A DNA stretch of 10,232 nt, from assembly GCA_026770585.1 (NCBI GenBank), contig MU647543.1, positions 87,453 to 97,684 of the forward strand. The letters are read 5' to 3'. A program made the position numbers and the translations under genes. How positions within the stretch are numbered: position 1 is the first letter of the stretch; each line of letters starts with the position of its first letter. The DNA is from Baffinella frigidus. Taxonomy: Eukaryota; Cryptophyceae; Cryptomonadales; Baffinellaceae. A model generated the notes under the pieces. The model did not search any database, was not told the DNA's origin, and was given only the letters and a program-made list of their open reading frames with translations. Below, one piece after another: positions 1-4,636 of the stretch.

Positions 1-2
1 AG

Positions 3-43
3 AGCCGCAACCTCGATCGCGAGGCTCTGCCTGTTTGGGTTTG
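3..43 (+). repeat. GC-rich cassette R1, copy a
   Basis: A short GC-rich cassette with the core CCTCGATCGCGAGG, itself a small hairpin, followed by CTCTGCCTGTTTGGGTTT and then telomere-like DNA. Close relatives lie at 78-106 and 503-543, and a weaker one at 1122-1165. Each longer copy ends in CTGTTTGG and leads into a TTTAGGG-like tract, so the cassette behaves as a recurring spacer between arrays. No coding sense is apparent. Confidence 0.6.
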
Positions 44-77
44 GGGGTTGGGGTAAGTGGTGGGGTTTAGGGGTTGG

Positions 78-106
78 GGTCCACCTCGATTGCGAGGCTC
101 TTCCTG
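78..106 (+). repeat. GC-rich cassette R1, copy b
   Basis: Contains CCTCGATTGCGAGGCTCTTC, nearly the same core as the copy at 3-43, with about 30 bp of G-rich telomere-like DNA between the two. After the core it does not continue into TTTGGG but into the inverted-repeat element at 115-219, so this copy may be cut by that element. Confidence 0.55.
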
Positions 107-114
107 TGCAAGCA

Positions 115-219
115 GGAATTCAGGGTCTACGAACCTTTCATCAAAAGTCAACTTGCCTTGAGAAAGTTTAACTTGAAGGATTTTCTGGTGCAATTTGGTC
201 ACGTAACACCCTGAATTCC
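115..219. mobile_element. MITE-like inverted-repeat element M3
   Basis: The 12 bases GGAATTCAGGGT at 115-126 return as the perfect inverted copy ACCCTGAATTCC at 208-219, and similarity continues inward for about ten more bases (TACG and ACC blocks). The 105-bp interior is AT-richer than its surroundings and has no coding frame. This is the size and form of a small non-autonomous transposon or foldback element. No second copy is seen in the window and no target-site duplication was identified, so mobility is inferred only from structure. Confidence 0.4.
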
Positions 220-231
220 AGCCCCAACGAA

Positions 232-249
232 ACCTTCGTAGCCCACCGT
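232..249 (+). repeat. Solo end of MITE M2
   Basis: CCTTCGTAGCCCACCGTG matches the right end of M2 (CCTTCGTAGCCCGCTGTG) at 16 of 18 bases. The M2 interior is not found to its left; the adjoining sequence is element M3. It may be a remnant of an M2 insertion cut by later events, or chance similarity. Confidence 0.35.
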
Positions 250-299
250 GTGGGTGGTCGTGTCCAGTATGGTGTGCTGCCAGGAAGGTGCCCGGTGGT

Positions 300-482
300 C
301 CACACGAGGCCATCTATGCGAACAGAATAAAAGTCTATTGTAGCGTTTTGTGGGGAAATTGGCCACGTGGCTACACGCACGTTGCGTGTAGTTTGTCTTT
401 CTATTCGACCAAACACATGAAAATTACTACACAAACGCCTACAATCGACATTTATTATGTTCGGAAGGATAGCCTCGTGTGG
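300..482. mobile_element. Large imperfect palindrome / foldback element
   Basis: The left arm (300-359) begins CACACGAGGCCATCTATGCG and the right arm (423-482) ends with its inverted counterpart finishing in AGCCTCGTGTG. The arms are about 60 bp with roughly three quarters identity. The centre holds a second smaller palindrome, CTACACGCA ... TGCGTGTAG (371-391). Because of the symmetry, the two strands encode similar peptides (for example PHEAI and PTIDIYYVR against ATIDFYSVR), which is why long open frames appear on both strands. I treat them as a consequence of the palindrome, not as genes. Confidence 0.6.
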
Positions 483-502
483 GTGTTCTCGAGAACCGCC
501 CA

Positions 503-545
503 GCGCCGCCACTTTAATTGCAAGGCTTTTCTTGTTTGGGTTTAG
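503..545 (+). repeat. GC-rich cassette R1, copy c
   Basis: Starts GCGCCGCC, has the diverged core TTTAATTGCAAGGCTTTTC, and ends CTTGTTTGGGTTTAGGG, flowing without a break into the telomere-like array that follows. The left neighbour is the large palindrome at 300-482. Confidence 0.5.
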
Positions 546-1109
546 GGTTTAGGGTACGTGGTGGGGGTTAGAGGTTGGGGTGAACCTGAACGGGTTAAGG
601 GTTTGAGACCCTAGTTTAAGCTGGTGGGGTTCGGGGTTCGCCTGTAAGGGGTTAGGGGTTGAAAAATTTGGGGTTTGGGGTTTTACTTGTGAGGGTTTAG
701 GGTGGTTAGGGTTTAGGGTTTAACCTGTTAGGGTCTAGGTGTTAACCTGTTAGGGTTTAGGGTTCAGGGTTCAGGGTTTAGGGTTTATGATTTAGGGTCT
801 AAGGTTTAGGGTTTAGGGTTCAGGGTTCAGGGTTCAGGATTTAGGGTTTAGGATTTATGGTTTATGGTTTAGGGTTCAGGGTTTAGGGTGTATGGTGTGC
901 GATTTAGGGTTTAGGATTTAGGGTTAAGGTTGTAGTATTGAGGGTTTGGGGTGAAGGGTTTAGGGTTAATGGTGTGGGATTTAGGGTTTAGGGTTAGGGT
1001 TTAGGGTTTAGGGTTTAGGGTTTAGGGTTCAGGGTTTAGGGTTTAGGGTTCAGGTTTTAGGATTCAGGGTTCAGGGTTTAGGGTTTAGGGTTTAGGGTTT
1101 AGGGTGAAC
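533..1109 (+). repeat. Degenerate telomere-like array (TTTAGGG type)
   Basis: About 575 bp dominated by GGGTTTA units with frequent TTCAGGG, TTTATGG and TGTAGGG variants. The best-conserved stretches are near 985-1030 and 1075-1105. The first 170 bp are more diverged. Twice the array is broken by AACCTGTTAGGG (722-733 and 744-755). The G-rich strand is the + strand. The degree of decay argues against an active telomere tip and for an interstitial or subtelomeric array. Confidence 0.9.
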
Positions 1110-1121
1110 CTGTTGTGCCAT

Positions 1122-1165
1122 AGCGCCGCCTCAATCTTCCCCTGCTTGAAGTAGACCTGTTTGGT
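1122..1165 (+). repeat. GC-rich cassette R1-like, copy d
   Basis: Begins GCGCCGCCTCAATC and ends GACCTGTTTGG before a new telomere-like array. The middle differs from the other R1 copies, so only the ends support relationship. It is preceded by GAACCTGTTGTGCC, which resembles the AACCTGTTAGGG spacer seen inside the arrays. Confidence 0.35.
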
Positions 1166-1399
1166 GTTTGGGGTTGAGGGTTGAGGGTGTGGGGTTTAGG
1201 GTTGAGGATTTGGGGTTTAGAGTTTGGGGGTTGCGGTTTGGGGTTTGGGGTTTGGGGTTTAGAGTTCGGAGTTTAGGGTTTAGAGTTTAGGGTCTAGGGT
1301 GTAGGGTGTAGGGTGTAGGGTTGAGGGTGTAGGGTTTAGGATTGAGAGTTTATGGTGTAGGGTTCAGGGTTTGGGGTGTAGGGTGTAGGGTGTAGGATT
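1159..1399 (+). repeat. Degenerate telomere-like array
   Basis: About 240 bp of 7-bp-period G-rich sequence, with TTTGGGG and TGTAGGG variants more common than canonical TTTAGGG. Several runs of GTGTAGG sit next to each other near 1300-1320 and 1376-1395, which suggests local amplification of a variant unit. Same orientation as the preceding array. Confidence 0.85.
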
Positions 1400-1400
1400 T

Positions 1401-1450
1401 ACCGTCCCGAGGTGGTTGTGCGCCGCCGACAGCCGGGGGTGCTCCTGTTT
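1401..1450 (+). repeat. GC-rich cassette R2, copy a
   Basis: Reads ACCGTCCCGAGGTGGTTGTG, then GCGCCGCCGACAGCC, then GTGCTCCTGTTT. Related copies are at 1572-1653 and 1942-1992. Like R1, it sits between two telomere-like tracts and ends with a CTGTTT/CTGTTAG type motif, so R1 and R2 may be distant versions of one spacer. Confidence 0.6.
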
Positions 1451-1535
1451 CCGGTTTTTGGTTTTGGTTTTTGGTGTAGGGTTTCAGCTGTTCGGGTGGT
1501 TTTTGGTTTTTGGTTCTGGGTTTAAGCTGTTAGGG
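1448..1535 (+). repeat. TTTTTGG-type telomere-like tract
   Basis: A short tract in which the unit is TTTTTGG or TTTTGG instead of TTTAGGG (for example GGTTTTTGGTTTTGG), with one GTGTAGGGTTT and ending in GGGTTTAAGCTGTTAGGG. The shift to T-rich units within a 7-bp period is unlike the neighbouring arrays. Confidence 0.65.
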
Positions 1536-1539
1536 TGAC

Positions 1540-1571
1540 GTTCTGGTTGATCCTGCAGGGTCAACCAGAAC
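1540..1571. repeat. 32-bp near-perfect palindrome
   Basis: GTTCTGGTTGA at 1540-1550 is matched by the perfect inverted copy TCAACCAGAAC at 1561-1571. The ten bases between them contain the palindrome CCTGCAGG. Over 32 bp only one symmetric position pair fails to match. The palindrome abuts cassette R2 copy b. Confidence 0.85.
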
Positions 1572-1653
1572 ACTGTCCTGAGGTGGTTATGCGTCGTGGC
1601 TAGGGTTTAGGGTTTGGTTATGCATCGAGACCAGCCGCGAGCGCTCCTGTTAG
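1572..1653 (+). repeat. GC-rich cassette R2, copy b, interrupted by telomeric units
   Basis: Begins ACTGTCCTGAGGTGGTTATG and ends GCGCTCCTGTTAG, matching copies a and c at both ends. In the middle (about 1600-1616) it carries CTAGGGTTTAGGGTTT, two telomere-like units that the other copies lack, followed by a partial repeat of the GGTTATGC motif. This looks like a small insertion of telomere-type sequence into the cassette. Confidence 0.55.
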
Positions 1654-1889
1654 CCACTTAGAAGCGGCCGCGTTGCTCCCCCCCCGGATATCCGGGGAAA
1701 ATGCGGTTATAATCCAACGCGAATGGATAAGATTCTAGTACAAATCATTTAGATGGACTGTATCCGTGAAGCCCCTGGTGGCTGCTAAGTGGGTGTAGGG
1801 TTCACGGCTGCACGCAGTCAGTACTTACGCCATACCAAAAACCGCTGACAGACGCCCTCAATACACGGTGCTGCGCTCTGCCCCCCGCC
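1654..1889. other. Unique spacer with a C-tract palindrome
   Basis: About 235 bp of non-repetitive sequence between arrays. It opens with GCGGCCGC and a C-tract that forms the perfect 16-bp palindrome CCCCGGATATCCGGGG (1682-1697). I see no credible open frame, no tRNA-like T-loop motif and no relation to the other repeats in the window. It resembles neither the R1/R2 cassettes nor the telomere-like DNA. Confidence 0.5.
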
Positions 1890-1935
1890 TTAGGGTTTAG
1901 GGTTTGGGGGTTAAGCTGTTAGGGTTAAGGTTTAA
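1890..1935 (+). repeat. Short telomere-like tract
   Basis: TTAGGGTTTAGGGTTTGGGG followed by GGTTAAGCTGTTAGGG, another case of the AA[C/G]CTGTTAGGG motif marking the edge of an array. It leads into cassette R2 copy c. Confidence 0.75.
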
Positions 1936-1941
1936 GTCAAC

Positions 1942-1992
1942 ACCGTCCTGAGGTAGTTCTGCGTAGCGGCAAGCCGGGTGCGCTTATGTTAG
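1942..1992 (+). repeat. GC-rich cassette R2, copy c
   Basis: Reads ACCGTCCTGAGGTAGTTCTG, then AAGCCGGGTGCGCTTATGTTAG. The preceding bases GTCAACACCGTCC parallel the right arm of the palindrome next to copy b (GTCAACCAGAACACTGTCC), so copies b and c share flanking sequence as well. A new telomere-like array follows. Confidence 0.55.
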
Positions 1993-2352
1993 TGTTTAGG
2001 GTTTAGGGTGTGGAGTGTTGGGGTTTGGGGTGTGGGGTTAGGGGTTAGGGTTTAACCTGTTAGAAGGGTTTGACCTGGTGGGGTTTAGGGGTTAGGGGTT
2101 AGGGTTTAGGGTTTAGGGTTCAGGAGTCAGGGTTCAGGGTTCAGGGTTTAGGGTTTAGGGTTGAGGGTTGAGGGTTTAGGGTTTAGGGTTTAGGGTTTAG
2201 GGTTTAGGGTGTAGGGTTTAAGGTGTAGGGTGTAGGGTTGAGGGTTTGAGGTCTAGGGTCTAGGGTTCAGGATTCAGGGTTTAGGGTCTAGGGTGGAGGG
2301 TTGAGGGTTGAGGGTTGAGGGCTGAGGGTCTAGGGTTGAGGGTTTAGGGAGG
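1993..2352 (+). repeat. Degenerate telomere-like array
   Basis: About 360 bp of G-rich 7-bp repeats. Near-canonical TTTAGGG runs lie at about 2150-2210. Towards the right end the unit becomes GGGTTGA/GGGTCTA (2285-2340). AACCTGTTAGAAGGG interrupts the array near 2050. The right end passes directly into the TPR-coding fragment at 2348. Long - strand open frames here encode only STLNPQP-like repeats and are translation artefacts. Confidence 0.88.
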
Positions 2353-2422
2353 GGTTGACCTTCCCCAGCGCCTTCTCCCCGATGGCGAGGCACAACTTGA
2401 ACTGTTCGACAGCATCCGGATA
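2348..2422 (-). pseudogene. Kinesin-light-chain-type TPR fragment, copy 1
   Basis: The - strand encodes YPDAVEQFKLCLAIGEKALG followed by KVNPS. This fits the second half of a tetratricopeptide repeat of the kinesin-light-chain or nephrocystin class (an A helix with xxDAVEQFK, then a helix ending LAIGEKALG, usually followed by xxHP). TPR units are about 34-42 residues, so this is less than one repeat. Upstream residues (SAEGVESETV) do not look like the usual GKY lead-in. The frame then runs into telomere-like sequence. It could be a spliced exon with a donor inside AAGGTCAAC or a broken gene piece; I favour a fragment. Confidence 0.6.
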
Positions 2423-2459
2423 CACCGTTTCCGACTCTACACCTTCTGCAGTCATAGGA

Positions 2460-2535
2460 TGAGCGCAACAGTCGTAAACCGATTGCATAAACGCAAGAGT
2501 CGTAAACCGTAAACGCAACAGTCGTAAACCGGTTG
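2460..2535. repeat. Short tandem repeat with CGTAAACCG units
   Basis: The phrase CGCAACAGTCGTAAACCG or close variants appears about three times (CAACAGTCGTAAACCG near 2466, CAAGAGTCGTAAACCG near 2494, CAACAGTCGTAAACCGG near 2517), with one extra GTAAACGC. It fills the space between the two TPR fragments. No coding role is apparent. Confidence 0.55.
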
Positions 2536-2567
2536 GATTTCGGGACAAAAATTGTTGTTTCCGGGTC

Positions 2568-2587
2568 TAAGGTTTGGGGTTTGGGGA
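2568..2587 (+). repeat. Short telomere-like tract beside TPR copy 2
   Basis: GGTCTAAGGTTTGGGGTTTG and the following GGGA abut the TPR fragment at the same codon as in copy 1, showing that the telomere-like flank was duplicated with the coding piece. Confidence 0.7.
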
Positions 2588-2671
2588 GGGGTTGACCTTC
2601 CCTAGCGCCTTCTCCCCGATGGAGAGGCAGCGCTTGAACTCTTCGACAGCATCCGGATACTTGCCCTGCAG
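2585..2671 (-). pseudogene. Kinesin-light-chain-type TPR fragment, copy 2
   Basis: The - strand encodes LQGKYPDAVEEFKRCLSIGE followed by KALGKVNPS. The GKY lead-in and the EEFKRCLSIGEKALG helix are a good match to one kinesin-light-chain-type TPR, better than copy 1. It starts just after a CTGCAG that could be a 3' splice site, preceded by pyrimidine-rich ACTTCTCTCTTC. After NPS the frame meets TTTGGGG-type repeat. DNA identity to copy 1 is high over about 80 bp, with an offset of 237 bp. No neighbouring TPR unit is found on either side, so it is an isolated exon or remnant. Confidence 0.65.
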
Positions 2672-2927
2672 CCGTGTCCCCGAAGAGAGAAGTTCAGTCG
2701 ATACCTATCCGCTGTCAAGCCACCAAAGCACAAGAATCAAAGCCAGAGCCGGAAATCCGGTCGTGGCTTTTCATTTTAAAAGGACTTCAAAGGTCCATTT
2801 CCTTCACAATTCAGGGGAAAGTTTTTAATACCCTTTAAAATTGTGCCCTGTCCTCGCTAGACAGCAGACGTCACGAACGCTGGAGTGTTGCAGGGCAGAA
2901 TCCAGCCGAGCGCCATCGCGCGAGCCA
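2672..2927. other. No feature recognised
   Basis: About 255 bp between TPR copy 2 and element M1 copy 1. A + strand frame is open to 2828 but its first third is only the antisense of the TPR fragment, so I do not call it. If TPR copy 2 is a real exon, this stretch would be its upstream intron. Confidence 0.4.
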
Positions 2928-3026
2928 CTAGGGGCTATACGTCTCGAGGTAGTGATTTCACTGTAAAATCAGTGGCTTTGTACCAGATTACGGCCTGGTC
3001 AAACGACCCAGACGTATAGCCACTAG
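2928..3026 (-). mobile_element. MITE M1, copy 1
   Basis: A 99-bp element with inverted ends CTAGGGGCTATACGTCT (2928-2944) and AGACGTATAGCCACTAG (3010-3026). The interior contains CACTGTAAAATCAGTG, a small hairpin, and GACCAGGCCGTAATC on the other strand. It is in the reverse orientation to the two copies near 5600 and 5743. Both ends finish in CTAG, which could be the target-site duplication or part of the ends. No transposase is present, as expected for a MITE. It is followed by two G-runs. Confidence 0.75.
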
Positions 3027-3107
3027 GGGGGGGGGTCCGGGGGGGTTGTCAAGGACCCGGAACAATGATTCCTGCACCCTGACTGTTTTGATGAGGCGGG
3101 TGAACCA

Positions 3108-3264
3108 CACAGCGGACTTTGAAGGGATTTCGCATCACCCCTAAGCGATAAGACATACGACCCTACGGTAGGCAACAGCGTAGGGACATAGGGGGTTTCC
3201 TACGGATAAGGTAACGGAAAGGTGCGTTAACGTCTGGCCAAAAATCCCTTCGTAGCCCGCTGTG
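3108..3264. mobile_element. MITE M2, complete copy
   Basis: A 157-bp element bounded by 23-bp inverted ends: CACAGCGGACTTTGAAGGGA... at 3108-3130 and the inverted form ending CTTCGTAGCCCGCTGTG at 3242-3264, with three mismatches. The interior has paired motifs CCTACGGTAGG and CCTACGGATAAGG. The right half recurs inverted at 7015-7110, and the last 18 bases of the right end recur at 232-249. No open frame of significance and no target-site duplication identified. Confidence 0.7.
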
Positions 3265-3443
3265 CTACTCCCCGAACAAGTATGTTTCTCTAAAAGAATA
3301 ACACTTTCCCCCCTCTCCCTCACCCGAAGTCTTAAGACTCTGGCAACGAAAATTACTTCACAGATGATGCAATTGTATAGTGACTTTGGTGCAGATGCTT
3401 ACAAGAAAAATAGGTGTTTCCGGATGAGTGTAGTGGTCGTTGA

Positions 3444-3515
3444 AATCGTTGTTTCCGGATGAGTACCAATCGTTGTTTCCGGATGAGTAAAAATCGTTGT
3501 TTCCGGATGCGTACC
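3444..3515 (+). repeat. 24-bp minisatellite, three units
   Basis: Three adjacent 24-bp units, each starting AATCGTTGTTTCCGGATG, at 3444-3467, 3468-3491 and 3492-3515. A partial unit (GTGTTTCCGGATGAGTG) lies at 3414-3430. Units differ only in the last few bases and at one A/C. A similar phrase, TTGTTTCCGGGTCTAAGG, occurs at about 2549-2570 beside the telomere-like tract of TPR copy 2. Confidence 0.9.
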
Positions 3516-3574
3516 TGGTTAAAGAGCAAGCAGCCGATGATGTTGTGCGTCGCCGCGAAATTCATGTCCGAGTA
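3511..3574 (+). repeat. 63-bp direct repeat, copy 1
   Basis: Begins ACCTGGTTAAAGAGCAAGCA and ends TTCATGTCCGAGTAC. It matches 3726-3789 with about eight substitutions and no gaps. All three tested phases are open across both copies: + strand LVKEQAADDVVRRREIHVRV against LVEEEGADDVVRRREVHVRV, another + phase (PMMLCVAAKFMSEY against PMMSCVAARFMSEC), and - strand SDMNFAATHNIIG against SDMNLAATHDIIG. In the first + phase the substitutions are synonymous or conservative, and on the - strand both copies end AACCAG before GT like a splice donor. The coding strand is therefore unresolved. Confidence 0.8.
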
Positions 3575-3581
3575 CCGAGAG

Positions 3582-3688
3582 GCGGACCAAATCGAGGCTG
3601 GAGCATGCGCCAATTCCTCGGGCGGCACCTTCGAAAACGAATGTGCCACCCGAGGAAATGGCTCCAAACAATCGTCGATTTGGTCCGC
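3582..3688. repeat. Long imperfect hairpin
   Basis: GCGGACCAAATCGA (3582-3595) is paired perfectly by TCGATTTGGTCCGC (3675-3688). A second pairing zone lies further in, AATTCCTCGGGCGGCACCTT against TGTGCCACCCGAGGAA, around a four-base loop near 3634-3637. Arms are about 51 bp with roughly 70 percent pairing. It separates the two copies of the 63-bp direct repeat. Confidence 0.75.
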
Positions 3689-3725
3689 ATCGCAGGGCTG
3701 GTGGAGGGTGAGCGTGAGAATGGTA

Positions 3726-3789
3726 ACCTGGTTGAAGAGGAAGGAGCCGATGATGTCGTGCGTCGCCGCGAGGTTCATGTCCGAGTGCT
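3726..3789 (+). repeat. 63-bp direct repeat, copy 2
   Basis: Begins ACCTGGTTGAAGAGGAAGGA. The stretch just before it (3682-3729, GGTCCGCATCGCAGGG ... GAGAATGGTAACCT) also has an inverted partner outside the composite element at 3895-3942 (GTTACCATTCTCACGCTCAA ... CGAGGCGGACC). So the repeated modules extend past the 23-bp inverted ends. Confidence 0.75.
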
Positions 3790-3865
3790 GCATCTGCGGT
3801 CGCGGTTGGTGGGTTACTATTATTAACACGAACAAATTGTGTAGTAATTTTCGTTGCCAGGAAAT

Positions 3866-4135
3866 GAAAGAAAAATAGGGTTCCTCAGGTAAAAGTTACC
3901 ATTCTCACGCTCAACCCCCACGACCCCTGCGAGGCGGACCATCAGTGGGCGTGTCAGGAGGTGGGGCGCGGAAATGAGAGCGCGGTGGGAGGAGGAGAGG
4001 AGGGAGCGCTCCCGGAGACCTGTTCCCATCATGCTTGTCATGTTGGGCGCTACGGATGGGAACATGACAACTCCCCCGCGATGCCACACCGACACTCGAT
4101 GCTGCGGGTGAATCATCGCCCCCTGCCTCCAGCCC
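3866..4135. other. No clear gene; interlocked inverted repeats
   Basis: The region downstream of the MGCGQS gene. It contains the 48-bp inverted partner of 3682-3729 (at 3895-3942). It also holds two inverted repeats that share sequence: GTTCCCATC (4022-4030) with GATGGGAAC (4055-4063), and TGTCATGTT (4037-4045) with AACATGACA (4061-4069). A - strand frame is open through here but is arginine-rich and, over the gene, out of phase with it, so I do not call it. Confidence 0.5.
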
Positions 4136-4636
4136 TCAAGCACGTCTCCACCGTTGACGCAACTTAAGCTCCTCGCCACTCGCACCCACAACCTCTCTCG
4201 CTTCTCGTTCGGAGCCACGGCACCGGGCTCGCACCTCCTCACTCTGAGCCCCCTCGTAGATTGCGATCGCTTCCTTGAGCAGCACCAACGCCTCCTCGGA
4301 CTTGCGATCCGCGGACTTGCCCGGTGCATCGAGATCCGTTGCAAGGCCCGTCTGCGTATTTGCGGTCTGGAGCCCCTGGAGCCCCGAGTCCAAAAGAAAG
4401 GTCGCCACGGCCCCTTGCAGATTCTGCAGGCTCTCCGTTCGCAGTGTTTCGTCGACCCCTTGCAGCTTCTTCGGCGTTTCGTGGGCACTATTAGGGGAAC
4501 GCGGGGTCGCTTGCACGGAGAGGGGTGCCTCCCAACCCTCACAAGCTCCCGTGACTGCCGCAGCTTCAGCGCGCTGCACGGGCTTCTGCCCCGGCGCGAC
4601 GACAAAGGCTCCGCCGTTGCTCTGACCACAACCCAT
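4136..4636 (-). CDS. Putative lipid-anchored protein with MGCGQS start
   Basis: A 166-residue frame on the - strand. It begins MGCGQSNGG: glycine at position 2 and serine at 6 fit an N-myristoylation signal, and cysteine 3 fits a palmitoylation site, so membrane anchoring is likely if the start is right. The start at 4636 has favourable context (AAAATGG) and an AATATATCC stretch lies about 45 bp upstream. The frame extends upstream to an ATG at 4735, but that would bury the acylation motif. Residues 20-110 are low in hydrophobics and rich in Q, A, T and L. Residues 112-130 (KSEEALVLLKEAIAIYEGA) look like a TPR-type helix. The charged tail ends in a stop, though a splice donor (GAGGTGCGAG) could end the exon earlier. 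Composition and GC-rich third positions favour this frame over antisense frames. Family not recognised; spliced continuation cannot be excluded. Confidence 0.5.
   Translation of the reverse strand: MGCGQSNGGAFVVAPGQKPVQRAEAAAVTGACEGWEAPLSVQATPRSPNSAHETPKKLQGVDETLRTESLQNLQGAVATFLLDSGLQGLQTANTQTGLATDLDAPGKSADRKSEEALVLLKEAIAIYEGAQSEEVRARCRGSEREAREVVGASGEELKLRQRWRRA

Larger units (their letters stand above)
3340..3860. mobile_element. Composite element with 23-bp inverted ends
   Basis: CTGGCAACGAAAATTACT followed by TCACA at 3340-3362 is matched by TGTGTAGTAATTTTCGTTGCCAG in inverted form at 3838-3860, 22 of 23 bases pairing. Inside lie a 24-bp minisatellite (3444-3515), a duplicated 63-bp block (3511-3574 and 3726-3789) and a long imperfect hairpin (3582-3688). 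Flanks show no clear target-site duplication. The ends share GAAAATTACT[A/T]C with 419-430 and 6550-6561. The interior has open frames in several phases but no transposase motif. It is best read as a non-autonomous transposon of about 520 bp. Confidence 0.6.

Noticed and set aside
168-545. Open frames on both strands with ATG starts
   Set aside because: They are produced by the inverted-repeat symmetry of 300-482; the peptides mirror each other and match no known protein motif.
1543-1556. Possible 18S rRNA fragment (CTGGTTGATCCTGC)
   Set aside because: Identity stops after 14 bases and the rest is a palindrome; no rRNA sequence follows.
2340-2360. Telomere healing of a broken chromosome at the TPR junction
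   Set aside because: For new telomere addition the G-rich strand must run outward from the break; here the coding side is on the wrong side of the repeats.
2274-2548. - strand frames with STLNPQP or STLDPQP repeats
   Set aside because: The repeats are simply translations of GGGTTGAGGGT-type telomere-like DNA; only the TPR part (2348-2422) has protein character.
3444-3515. CRISPR-like array
   Set aside because: Units of 24 bp adjoin without unique spacers, so it is a minisatellite.
3823-4629. 268-residue - strand frame, the longest in the window
   Set aside because: It is arginine- and serine-rich, overlaps the MGCGQS gene out of phase, and has the composition of a shifted-frame shadow.
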